Source: Deltaproteobacteria bacterium
GTDB taxonomy: Bacteria > Bdellovibrionota_C > UBA2361 > OMII01
Reading direction: 5' to 3'
Assembly: GCA_023262305.1 (NCBI GenBank)
Contig: JALRCK010000048.1
Coordinates: forward strand, 1 to 10,460
DNA length: 10,460 bases
Part shown: positions 1 through 7,036 of the stretch, one piece after another
Numbering within the stretch: position 1 is the stretch's first letter
Layout: each line of letters opens with the position of its first letter
Notes under the pieces: model-generated
Databases searched by the model: none
The model's input: the letters and a program-made list of their open reading frames with translations, nothing else
Told to the model about the DNA's origin: nothing
Program-made: the position numbers and the translations under genes

Positions 1-18
1 TGATCATTACGTCGCTCT

Positions 19-345
19 CTAACTTGAGTGCTTCAAGCAGTACGAACCCGAGGAGAAATAGCCGGAGGGGCATGGTCCGTTTTTAGGAATCGCCTCTCGG
101 GGAGTCTTGGATGTCGCAACGCAATATTTCCCGCTCGTGCGGTATCCTGAAGGGCACTGACCGGCCCGCATCATCGCCGGTCTCGCCTCATCTTTTATCG
201 GGATACAGTACTTGCCACTTGAATAGAAGCCTGCCGGGCATACCCCGTCTTTTGGTAGAGCAGACTGCGCGATCGCAGGGAACGGTCCCATCATCGTGAC
301 ACCTACGATACCTACCGCCCCCAGAAACCACCGAACATAAAACAT
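19..345 (-). CDS. Small secreted protein with three 28-residue cysteine repeats
   Basis: Predicted 108-residue exported protein of unknown function. Residues 1-27 form a signal peptide: a short charged start, a hydrophobic core rich in V, G and M, and a likely signal peptidase I site after AIA (about residue 26). The mature part holds three copies of a motif of the form G-x-CP-[AS]-G-[FY]-x-[ST]-SG-x-YC. The first cysteines fall at 36, 64 and 92 and the second at 47, 75 and 103, so the period is exactly 28 residues with a CX10C pair in each copy. Six cysteines in three equal pairs suggest three small disulfide-bonded units outside the cytoplasm. An open frame continues upstream to 498, but I chose the ATG at 345 because GGAG lies just before it and the signal peptide begins there. 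It follows the gene at 383-1054 by 37 bp and is probably co-transcribed. Similar CP-x-GY repeats occur in unannotated bacterial proteins; I know no function for them. Confidence 0.8.
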   Translation of the reverse strand: MFYVRWFLGAVGIVGVTMMGPFPAIAQSALPKDGVCPAGFYSSGKYCIPIKDEARPAMMRAGQCPSGYRTSGKYCVATSKTPREAIPKNGPCPSGYFSSGSYCLKHSS

Positions 346-382
346 GTACCCACTCCAGGTCCTAGTCAAAACACTCAAGTTG

Positions 383-1054
383 CTAGCGCCGCTCAACGAC
401 GTAGAGGTCTGGCGCACTCTTTTCAGGGGATAGATCGTGTGGCTGTAACCCCACCATCGAGTTGTAGGTGAGAGTTTTGGATGAGGACCGAAAGACACAC
501 GATGGAGCGAATCCTTGGGCGAACTCCCTTGGGCTCGGCTCTCGTAATGACATTACTCTACCCTGCAACTCAAGCTCTTGCCGTTCGATTGTCCGGTGAA
601 GTTCGGGGACGAGCGACGCAACACTATATGCAACGAACCCTGCTACGACCTCAGGAGTTGACGCAATCTTTCGACCGGTCGCGGCGAGCGCAGACCTCGC
701 CTGGTGCAGAGACCTTCCTGCACCATCAAGGGGTCTCGTGCAGAGCATAATCACCCCGCCAATCGAACTTTGTCGAGAAAACTCCTCGTCAAATACCAAC
801 TTCTCGAGGTATCTCGGCGCCACAAGGCATCCGCCATTCACGCGACGATAGAGGTCAGTGCCCGAACGTACCAACGAGCTTACAGTGCCGTATTGAGGAA
901 CCCGAACCCCCCTAACCCAGTCCCCCACCGTGACCTGATATGAGCGAAGCCACCCCTGAACCTCCCGTAACTTTTCCCGGGATATATCGGGGTCGCAACC
1001 TCCAGGGAGCGTTGCACGATCGAGGTGTCTGGGGGTGTTGGCTGTAGAACGCAT
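383..1054 (-). CDS. Hypothetical protein, unrecognised
   Basis: Open frame for a 223-residue protein that I do not recognise. I see no signal peptide, catalytic motif or strong membrane helix. There is a moderately hydrophobic stretch at about 135-150 (VVAGFVAYSVASLVP), followed by a charged, helix-like segment rich in E, R, Q and L (151-165). The amino-acid composition is balanced, and the frame stays open through a gene-poor region, which favours a real gene. Five cysteines are scattered without pattern. The ATG at 1054 was chosen because AGAGGT lies 8 bases before it; a GTG at 1099 with a weaker AGGG site would add 15 residues. It is followed by the secreted repeat protein in the same direction. 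Plus-strand frames across this region are shorter and less protein-like. It may be a lineage-specific gene. Confidence 0.55.
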   Translation of the reverse strand: MRSTANTPRHLDRATLPGGCDPDISREKLREVQGWLRSYQVTVGDWVRGVRVPQYGTVSSLVRSGTDLYRRVNGGCLVAPRYLEKLVFDEEFSRQSSIGGVIMLCTRPLDGAGRSLHQARSALAATGRKIASTPEVVAGFVAYSVASLVPELHRTIERQELELQGRVMSLREPSPREFAQGFAPSCVFRSSSKTLTYNSMVGLQPHDLSPEKSAPDLYVVERR

Positions 1055-1186
1055 ACGGAAGACCTCTGATTGAGTAAGAACCGTCCAACCGTATCGCACT
1101 CACCCTGGAAAAACTAGAACGAACTCTCGGAGTCGAACTAAAAATGAGTTTTGGCGACGCCTCCTGTTATCGGCAAGTATGCCTCC

Positions 1187-1525
1187 ATGCAGATAGCCAC
1201 CACCAACATCCCCCTTATCCTCTCAAACCTCTTCATAACGATCGCATGGTCCGCCCACGTAAAGGAGGTTCAGACCAAGCCTAAGTACATCGCGGCTCTC
1301 GTGAGCTGAAAAAAAGGGGGGGGGCAGCTCTCTTTGAATATCTCGTCCACGTCCCCGGGAATCGCATCGGCTATACCTCCCTCTCACTCCCCCAATTTAA
1401 GATCATTCAGAAGCCCTCGTTCTTTTCGTCTTTTTTTAATCCCCTACTTGAGAGAGCCCAGCAAGACTGTCATCGTATGGGCAGGTTGTATGAAGGGGTC
1501 GGTCTACTTGAGTGTGCGTAAGTAG
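1187..1525 (+). pseudogene. Decayed DUF486 (DMT-family) small membrane protein gene
   Basis: Three reading frames read in succession reconstruct one protein of about 110 residues that matches my memory of the DUF486 / DMT-family small membrane proteins. Frame one (ATG 1187 to TGA 1307) gives PLILSNLFITIAWSAHVK and ends in ALVS, where the family has a short first hairpin ending in LVSW. Frame two (from about 1324 to 1410) gives AALFEYLVHVPGNRIGY and then LPQFKIIQ, the family's FEY...P-x-NRIGY...Q-x-KI-Q core. A third frame (1413-1436) gives ALVLFVFF, and the frame from 1436 gives LIPYLREPSKT and ends GSVYLSVRK with a TAG at 1523-1525. The breaks lie at an A7G9 tract (1309-1324), at 1411-1412, and at a T7 run (1431-1437). 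The 17 bases at 1307-1323 replace an expected 6 or so, which is a net gain of sequence. Three breaks rule out a single programmed frameshift. The true 5' end is uncertain, as no good ribosome site precedes 1187. Confidence 0.85.
1303..1330. repeat. A7G9 homopolymer tract between 6-bp inverted repeats
   Basis: Seven A (1309-1315) are followed directly by nine G (1316-1324). They are flanked by GAGCTG (1303-1308) and CAGCTC (1325-1330), which are exact reverse complements, so the homopolymers would form the 16-base loop of a small hairpin. The tract sits at the first frame break of the DUF486 pseudogene. Such runs are prone to slippage in the cell and to length errors in sequencing and assembly. 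Confidence 0.85.
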
Positions 1526-1878
1526 TCTGCTTGGATCCTAACGATTTCAGCTGACGGACTACTCCAGAAGGGCAACCCGACCCCATCCGTACTAGCGGAC
1601 ATTTCCGATATTTACCTAAGGGACCACTTTGACTCTAGTGGAGGAATACGTTTACACACTAGAAAGGAATTCGCGTGAAGGAAATGTGGTAGTGCTCCGA
1701 TCTCCCGATATCCTCTTTTCAACAACGACCGCCCTGTTTACCCTTTGCTTACGTTTACTCGCCGAAACGCCAATGGAGCCTCAACGTCGCCCACAGAGAG
1801 AGACCAGCGATACTACCAGGTCCCCTCTGGGGACTCCGTGTAGTAGGCCACTCGCCGCAGGCTTCAAAAGGTGTCGCT
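1526..1878. other. Intergenic stretch with no supported gene
   Basis: About 350 bp between the DUF486 pseudogene and the promoter of the lipid kinase gene, without a gene I can support. It contains a 7-bp inverted repeat, AGTAGTC at 1521-1527 with GACTACT at 1557-1563, beginning at the pseudogene's stop. It also contains a compact perfect hairpin with arms 1820-1825 and 1829-1834 (GTCCCC, loop TCT). Neither is followed by a T run. An open frame at 1629-1907 starts with TTG, is rich in R, T, P and S, resembles no family known to me and runs through the promoter candidate, so I do not call it. A TTGACT at 1629-1634 followed 18 bases later by TACACA could be a weak promoter. The stretch may be further decayed coding sequence. 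Confidence 0.5.
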
Positions 1879-1908
1879 TTGACGAGTGTTCATCTTTGGT
1901 AACATAGT
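1879..1908 (+). promoter_or_regulatory. Candidate sigma70-type promoter for the lipid kinase gene
   Basis: TTGACG (1879-1884, five of six consensus bases) is followed after 18 bases by CATAGT (1903-1908, four of six). Transcription would begin near 1915, leaving about 20 bases of leader that contain the GAGG ribosome site at 1922-1925. The arrangement supports the GTG start at 1935 rather than the TTG at 1908. Read by eye; no transcript evidence. Confidence 0.4.
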
Positions 1909-1934
1909 TGTTTACTGGAGTGAGGAATTCCGAA

Positions 1935-2864
1935 GTGTCCCTTCTCAATCAGTTCTGGATCATCAATCCACGCTCGGGAAATGGCGCTGGTGAAAAGCTC
2001 GTGAAGAGCCTCCGAGGCATTAGGGGGATTACGGCACTCCCGATCTCTTTCTCAGATCTCGGCCGTCAACTTTTAGACATTCCACTTGACGCCACGATCG
2101 TGATTGCTGGAGGCGACGGAACGTTTTCCTCCGTACTCGGACGACCAGAGGTCGTCGATCGCCGCGTCGCGTGCATTCCTCTAGGAACCGCTAACGACCT
2201 CACGCGCGAGCTCGGAATCACTCGCGCTATTCGGGGACGGGCGTGGTCCGACCTTCCTACCGTGATTGAAACTCTTCCCTCTTCCCGTTATGCAGTGTGG
2301 TCTGTCATCGTCGACGGCAGGGAGTATCCGTGCGCCAATTATGTCTCGATCGGATATGAGGGAGCCGTAGTGGACGACTTTGCGCGGTGGCGATCAACGA
2401 CGAGACGTACTGGACGCCTCGCCAATCGGTGCGCCTACACGTTATTTGGACTCAAGCGATCCGCCTACAAGATTCGCGACCTCTCGCTTAGGTGCGGTGA
2501 CGCCTCTCCGAGACTATGTCGACCATCAACAGGGCTCATCCTCACCAATATTAAGAGCCACCTCGGATTAGGACTCTCCAACAAGGAGAGCTCGCCTCAT
2601 GACGAGACGATCGAGTGTGTCTCTGTACCTACCGTGCTCGGATTTACCCGCATGATCGCTTCGTCATTCGGGATCATCTCACCTCCCCCGGTTTTATCTC
2701 GGGGCCGATCATTTCTCATCACCAATATCCCAGTCGGGACACATCTCCAGATCGACGGAGAGGCATATCCTGCGATAGCTTCAGGAGAGCTGCGAGTTCA
2801 GCTACGGCATTTCGTCTCGGTGTGTCACACCGATGAGGTAGCGGTAATGACGGGTAGTGCGTAG
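1935..2864 (+). CDS. Diacylglycerol kinase / YegS-DgkB-type lipid kinase
   Basis: A 309-residue protein with the catalytic signatures of the diacylglycerol kinase catalytic domain family (DAGK_cat; DgkB, YegS and sphingosine kinase relatives). These enzymes phosphorylate a lipid alcohol with ATP, most often diacylglycerol to phosphatidate, at the inner face of the membrane. In order: NPRSGNG near residues 11-17 (N-terminal NPxSG), GGDGT at 59-63 (nucleotide-binding loop), PLGTAND at 82-88, and QIDGE at 272-276 in the C-terminal beta domain where the family has a conserved DGE. Length is normal. I chose GTG 1935 because GAGG lies 9 bases before it and the protein then begins, as usual, about ten residues before NPRSG; a TTG at 1908 would add nine residues and overlap the promoter candidate. 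The exact lipid substrate cannot be read from sequence. It is convergent with the LTA-synthase-like gene at 3040-4950, whose family releases diacylglycerol. Confidence 0.92.
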   Translation: MSLLNQFWIINPRSGNGAGEKLVKSLRGIRGITALPISFSDLGRQLLDIPLDATIVIAGGDGTFSSVLGRPEVVDRRVACIPLGTANDLTRELGITRAIRGRAWSDLPTVIETLPSSRYAVWSVIVDGREYPCANYVSIGYEGAVVDDFARWRSTTRRTGRLANRCAYTLFGLKRSAYKIRDLSLRCGDASPRLCRPSTGLILTNIKSHLGLGLSNKESSPHDETIECVSVPTVLGFTRMIASSFGIISPPPVLSRGRSFLITNIPVGTHLQIDGEAYPAIASGELRVQLRHFVSVCHTDEVAVMTGSA

Positions 2865-3039
2865 GCGTTTCTGCATTGTGAGTACGCCAAGCATTGCACC
2901 TTCAGCCCATCCCATTCCCACTGCACAACTGACGATGCCGCAGCGGACGCACTCATGCTAGTCGCCAGTTACGCGAGAAATGCTCGAGAGACCGCAGATA
3001 CCCCTTATTGTCCTTTGAGAAGAGACTCTCTACAAAGTT
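2865..3039. other. Convergent intergenic region, weak hairpin near the right end
   Basis: This 175-bp stretch separates the 3' ends of the lipid kinase and sulfatase-family genes. At 3013-3037 CTTTG and CAAAG can pair, with an inner AGAG/CTCT stem and a small asymmetric internal loop. It lies just after the stop of the minus-strand gene and could help end its transcript, but no T run follows on either strand, so it is not a classical intrinsic terminator. GGCGT (2864-2868) and ACGCC (2884-2888) form a second weak 5-bp pairing after the kinase stop. I see no gene here. Confidence 0.35.
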
Positions 3040-4950
3040 CTAGTAAGAGTGCTCCGTGAACTTTTCGTACGCCGTCTGCAATGTTGCAGTAAGCAGATCG
3101 GTAGCACGCTGATCCAGTGGAGCATCCGTGGTCTTGCCATTCTCGTATCTAAACGAACGAGCTTCTTTGTTAAGGCCCAAGACAGTAAGGTTCCCCTCTT
3201 CATAAATCGCGATGTTGTGGTTGTGGCTGAAAGCCACCGGCCGCGAAGCTGGAGTCGAGGCCTGAAGCACATCAACCCCGTAGAAGGGCGCCTCATACGG
3301 CAGCCCTAACAAACCGAGGATCGTGGGTCCAAGGTCGAGGCTCGAAAAATACTTATCGACCTTTTGTGGGGCTATCTTGCCCGGCGCATATACGAACACA
3401 GGTATTCGGAAACGGTCCACGGGAACATACGCGCGACCGTACACCCGCGAGTCGTGGTCGGCGATCACGACGACGATCGTGTTTGAGAACCATGGACGCG
3501 TCTTCGCCATCTCGAAAAATTTGCCGATGGCATAGTCGGCGTATCGCACGCCAGCTAATCTACCTCCCCCACTCTCCGGAACTCCAGGGATGCCTGGGGG
3601 AAAGGTGAAAGGCTTATGATTTGAAGTGCTCAACACAAAGGAGAAGAACGGCCCGCCGCCCGAGGTCGCGAGTGCGTCAAAATATCCCACGGCGTGCCGA
3701 TAGAGATCCTCATCGCTCACACCCCAGATGTTGCCAAACGTGGGGTTTTTAATATCGAGCCGGTCGCTACAGGCAAAATCATTCCCGGAGAAGTAGGTGT
3801 TCATGCTATCGAACGCCCCATATCCCCCATAAAGGAATGAGGTCGAGTAGCCGTGACTTCGCATCACAGCGCCCCAATTGCTGATGTGGTCGCTTCCGTG
3901 ACGCTTCACAATAGATTCACTCGGAATCGGTGGAAACGAGGCGCTCATCGCCTCAAGCCCTCGCACCGTCCTGGTGCCCGTCGCATAGGCTTTTGAGAAC
4001 ATCAGGCTCTCCTCTGAGAGCTTGTCGAGAAACGGCGTAAGGCCGCGCGGATCGCCATACGCCCCAACGAACTGGGCGCCGAGGGACTCCTGGACGAGAA
4101 CAACCACGTTCATCTTGCCGAGACCGTTAGCGGAACCTTCGTGTTTTCGGACCAAAGACGTTGGATCTTCAGAGGCGAATACCTCTCCCATACCTTGGTA
4201 GTAGGACCGCAACGTTTGGTATGCCTTCTCTCTTGGCATCGTCAAATAGAATTGGTTGTAGTCAATGTCCTGGGTCAGAAACGCCCGAAAGAAGGTTGCG
4301 GAGCCGTTCTTACCCAACTCGTTCACTGCTCGATTAGTGGAGAAGGAGAGCGTCTCGGCGTTTATCGATACCCCAAGGAGACCGACAGCTCCAAGGTGAG
4401 CAATGGAGGCTAAACCGCGAGAGCCGAGTCGCGGAGGAGCATCAGCCGCCAGGCGCCGTGTGATAGCTCTAAAGACAGGCCACCACAAGAGAACTGCGAT
4501 GGCGAGCACCCCTGCCAGAAGTGGAGCTACTGGGTATGACTCGCGGATGTTCCCCAATACCTCGGTTGGATAGATAAGATAATCGACCGCAATAAGGTTG
4601 AAACGCGACTCAAACTCCTCCCAAAAGAGCACCTCTGCAAGAGCGGTAAAGATAAATACCACCATGTAGAAGTATGAAACGACCCCGACAACTATCCGCC
4701 CACCTTTGCGAGGAAGGACCCCCTGCCGCATAAAGATAGCCGTCGCCGTAATCGGGAGTGCAATATAGAGAAATTCTACACAGTCATTGACGGCTCCCAA
4801 ACCAAGAGCGGTCAAGAGCCCGGAAACGTGAACCCTTGAGTCTGCCCTGAAAGCGATCCACAACCCCAAACGCACAGCTGCGTTGATGGCGAGATACGCC
4901 CACAACAACGGCACAAAAAAACCACGCAAAAACAAAACGCCTGCAACCAT
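3040..4950 (-). CDS. LTA synthase-like sulfatase-family membrane phosphotransferase
   Basis: A 636-residue protein of the LtaS/MdoB-like alkaline-phosphatase superfamily. These enzymes move phosphoglycerol or phosphoethanolamine from a phospholipid to a glycan or lipid carrier on the outer face of the inner membrane. The first 200 residues are hydrophobic, with about five membrane helices (roughly 4-33, 45-75, 84-110, 143-160, 180-197). The extracytoplasmic sulfatase domain starts near 278. Its metal-site glutamate is E288 in VVVLVQES, the likely nucleophile is T328 in GTRTVRG, and the DH metal pair lies in IADHDSRVYG (D498, H499). The domain continues through VFVYAPG at 518-524. H-rich SHNHN at 575-579 may add a metal ligand. 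The length is typical. The ATG at 4950 has GGAAG shortly before it and no better start upstream. It lies 44 bp after the alanyl-tRNA synthetase stop and is probably read from the same transcript. The transferred group cannot be told from sequence; phosphoglycerol is the commonest in the family. Confidence 0.88.
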   Translation of the reverse strand: MVAGVLFLRGFFVPLLWAYLAINAAVRLGLWIAFRADSRVHVSGLLTALGLGAVNDCVEFLYIALPITATAIFMRQGVLPRKGGRIVVGVVSYFYMVVFIFTALAEVLFWEEFESRFNLIAVDYLIYPTEVLGNIRESYPVAPLLAGVLAIAVLLWWPVFRAITRRLAADAPPRLGSRGLASIAHLGAVGLLGVSINAETLSFSTNRAVNELGKNGSATFFRAFLTQDIDYNQFYLTMPREKAYQTLRSYYQGMGEVFASEDPTSLVRKHEGSANGLGKMNVVVLVQESLGAQFVGAYGDPRGLTPFLDKLSEESLMFSKAYATGTRTVRGLEAMSASFPPIPSESIVKRHGSDHISNWGAVMRSHGYSTSFLYGGYGAFDSMNTYFSGNDFACSDRLDIKNPTFGNIWGVSDEDLYRHAVGYFDALATSGGGPFFSFVLSTSNHKPFTFPPGIPGVPESGGGRLAGVRYADYAIGKFFEMAKTRPWFSNTIVVVIADHDSRVYGRAYVPVDRFRIPVFVYAPGKIAPQKVDKYFSSLDLGPTILGLLGLPYEAPFYGVDVLQASTPASRPVAFSHNHNIAIYEEGNLTVLGLNKEARSFRYENGKTTDAPLDQRATDLLTATLQTAYEKFTEHSY

Positions 4951-4994
4951 AGTACTTCCATAACCCTCTACGCAGGCCCGATATGCTTGAAGCG

Positions 4995-6896
4995 TTACAC
5001 TAGGGCGCCTTTTACGCGCTTAATCCCAGCTCCAACGTTCTCCTGCTTCTGTATCTTGAACTGCTTCGCACCTTCCCCGATCTCAGCAGTAGAGCCGACG
5101 TGCGGTCCGCCACAAAATTCGGCTGAGAACCAATTTTTCTGGTCGCCGACGAAGTAGACGCTGACGATGTCAGGATACTTCGCCCCGAACTCCATCTGCG
5201 CACCGAGCGCCTCTGCGTCCTCCCGCGGCATCTCGACGCGCACCACGGGGAGACTCTCGCGTATCTGTTGATTAACGAGCTCCTCGACCTTTGTGACCTC
5301 GTCCGGCGTCATCTTCCGATCCAGGTTGAAGTCCATGCGGAGACGCTCAGCGGTGATGTTACTTCCCTTCTGCCGGATATTCGGATCAACAATTTTCTGC
5401 ATCGCTGCCAGCAGGAGGTGGTGCGCCGTGTGCAGCTTGGTTGTCTCGCGCGACTGATCAGCGAGACCTCCCTTAAACTTCTGCTCAGCACCTGCGCGCG
5501 AGAGCTCCCTGTGTCGCTTCTCTGCTGCCGCAAACTCCTTAGTTATCTCTTTCGCCTGCTCATCCGAAACTTTGAGCTCATCAAGGGTAAGCTCAAGCGG
5601 GAACCCGTACGACTCATATATAAAGAACGCCTGATCACCCGAGATCAGCTTTCCTGGCTCAAGCTGAGACTGGATCTTTGAGAGCTCCTTGAGCCCCTTC
5701 GCGAGTGTTTGGTTGAAAGCAACCTCTTCATCGTGAATTTTCTGCAGGACAACCTGCCGATTCTCCTCTAGGTGAGGATAAGCATGCGCGAGGGTTTTAA
5801 TGACTGTGTCAGCGACCTCTGCCGTGAACTCCCTCTCGAGCCCGAGCTTTTTTCCGAACCGAACGAGCCGGCGAATAAAGCGCCGCAGGATGTACCCCTG
5901 ATCTTTATTCGATGGCGAGACGCCATCTGCGAGGATAAAGGTCGCAGCACGACCGTGGTCAGCAATAACCCGGAATGCTGGTGTATCGGCGTTGTCCTTG
6001 CCATCGGTCTTGTACGAACGCCCCGAGAGGTCAGCAACCCGATCGATGATCGGGCGATAGATATCGCTCTCAAATATCTCTGTCTTGCCCTGCGCAATCA
6101 TACAGACGCGCTCAAAACCGCCACCGAAGTCGATATTCTTCTGGGCCAGTGGTTCCCACTTCATGTCTGCGGAGAGCTTGGACTCCATGAACACGTTGTT
6201 GCCGATCTCGATGAACCGCCCGGAGTCATCGTTGATGTGATACCTATCCTGAACGCGCTCAACGATCCCCATGTCGTAGAACATCTCTGAGGTCGGACCT
6301 CCGAGCTCGCCCGGAGCCTCGGCTCGCTGCCACCAGTTCTTTTTCTTATTGTAGGGGAAGATGTGGTACTTCCATCCTGTGGTCTGCTCGATGGTTGGCG
6401 GCACGTTATGAACGTCCTCTGAGAATTCCGCCTCTACCCCGTACTGCCGAAATACTTTTTTCCATGTCTCGATCGCGAGGTCGTCGCGCGGGGCGGTCTC
6501 ATCACCCGCGAACACCGACACATACAGGCGCGATGGATCCATCCCGCACACCTTTACCCATAGCTCCATAATCCATGGGATCTGCTGCTCCTTGGTGAAG
6601 TCCCCGAGCGACCAGTCTCCTATCATCTCGAACATCAGGGTATGGCGGTTATCGCCAACCTCGAGCATGTCCTCATAGTTCGTTCTTAAGCATCGCTGGA
6701 TATTGCAGAGCCTCTTCCCTAGAGGATGTGGCTGCCCACCAAGGTAGGGCACAAGAGGGAACATCCCTGAGTTTACAAACAAGAGGGTTGAGTCGACGTT
6801 GGGAACGAGGGACATATTCGGCACGACCCCACAGTTGCGGGGCGACTCAGTCCAGAACTTAATAAATCTCTCTCTAATTTCACGGGAGGTAAGCAT
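4995..6896 (-). CDS. alaS: Alanyl-tRNA synthetase, short form lacking the C-Ala domain
   Basis: Charges tRNA-Ala with alanine, in the cytoplasm. The protein has 633 residues against about 875 in E. coli. The class II catalytic core is complete: the N-terminal motif-1 helix, the motif-2 region with NYEDMLEVGDNRHT and FEMIGDWSLGDF (about 73-100), and motif 3 GGGFER (258-263). The tRNA-recognition middle domain follows (about 300-460). The editing domain has its four zinc ligands, H489 and H493 in HTAHH, and C595 and H599 in CGGPHV. The usual sequences are HTATH and CGGTHV; the P and the QKGSNITAERLR stretch at 509-520 are, from memory, typical of short synthetases in candidate-phyla bacteria. 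The sequence ends cleanly at GIKRVKGALV and TAA, with no remnant of the DHHA1/C-Ala oligomerisation region, so it looks like a natural short form, not a truncation. ATG 6896 has AAGGA 7 bases before it. Confidence 0.95.
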   Translation of the reverse strand: MLTSREIRERFIKFWTESPRNCGVVPNMSLVPNVDSTLLFVNSGMFPLVPYLGGQPHPLGKRLCNIQRCLRTNYEDMLEVGDNRHTLMFEMIGDWSLGDFTKEQQIPWIMELWVKVCGMDPSRLYVSVFAGDETAPRDDLAIETWKKVFRQYGVEAEFSEDVHNVPPTIEQTTGWKYHIFPYNKKKNWWQRAEAPGELGGPTSEMFYDMGIVERVQDRYHINDDSGRFIEIGNNVFMESKLSADMKWEPLAQKNIDFGGGFERVCMIAQGKTEIFESDIYRPIIDRVADLSGRSYKTDGKDNADTPAFRVIADHGRAATFILADGVSPSNKDQGYILRRFIRRLVRFGKKLGLEREFTAEVADTVIKTLAHAYPHLEENRQVVLQKIHDEEVAFNQTLAKGLKELSKIQSQLEPGKLISGDQAFFIYESYGFPLELTLDELKVSDEQAKEITKEFAAAEKRHRELSRAGAEQKFKGGLADQSRETTKLHTAHHLLLAAMQKIVDPNIRQKGSNITAERLRMDFNLDRKMTPDEVTKVEELVNQQIRESLPVVRVEMPREDAEALGAQMEFGAKYPDIVSVYFVGDQKNWFSAEFCGGPHVGSTAEIGEGAKQFKIQKQENVGAGIKRVKGALV

Positions 6897-6956
6897 ACGA
6901 AATTCCTTAAAGACGCGGGGATGGAAAGTAGACCCCTGGCGTTTCCAGTGTTGGTC

Positions 6957-6985
6957 AGTCTAATCGCCGAACTCCCCCCTGGCAA
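6957..6985 (-). promoter_or_regulatory. Candidate sigma70-type promoter for alaS
   Basis: On the minus strand TTGCCA (6985-6980, five of six consensus bases) is followed after exactly 17 bases by TAGACT (6962-6957, four of six). Transcription would start near 6950, giving a leader of about 54 bases before the alaS ATG at 6896. It sits in the 140-bp gap (6897-7036) after the upstream SH3-domain gene. At the right edge of that gap an inverted repeat, GAGCCT (7033-7038) and AGGCTC (7052-7057), overlaps the upstream gene's stop codon. It could be a weak terminator, but lacks a proper T run. I see no T-box-like leader for this synthetase. Confidence 0.45.
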
Positions 6986-7036
6986 GCCAACCAACCTGTT
7001 GCATGAAAATCGAGTAAGAAACGCGCCCCTCAGAGC

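Noticed and set aside
481..943. Plus-strand open frames opposite the 383-1054 gene
   Set aside because: Both are shorter and less protein-like than the minus-strand frame, and the minus frame has a better ribosome site and a same-strand partner gene.
1303..1330. A7G9 tract as a programmed ribosomal frameshift site
   Set aside because: Two further frame breaks lie downstream in the same gene, so a single programmed shift would not restore the protein.
1629..1907. 92-codon plus-strand open frame starting with TTG just before the lipid kinase gene
   Set aside because: Composition is rich in R, T, S and P with no family resemblance, it lacks a convincing start and it runs through the kinase promoter candidate. 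Kept as unexplained intergenic sequence.
2740..2970. Minus-strand frame across the kinase 3' end and downstream gap, with CVRCG and a glycine-rich stretch
   Set aside because: No proper start codon for the cysteine-containing part, and most of it lies opposite the lipid kinase gene.
5772..6290. 172-codon open frame antisense to alaS (also 5268-5681)
   Set aside because: It lies opposite a firmly identified, conserved gene and looks like a by-product of that gene's codon use. No independent start signal or family.
6897..7036. T-box or attenuator leader before alaS
   Set aside because: The leader from the candidate promoter is only about 54 bases and shows no T-box sequence or terminator/antiterminator pair.
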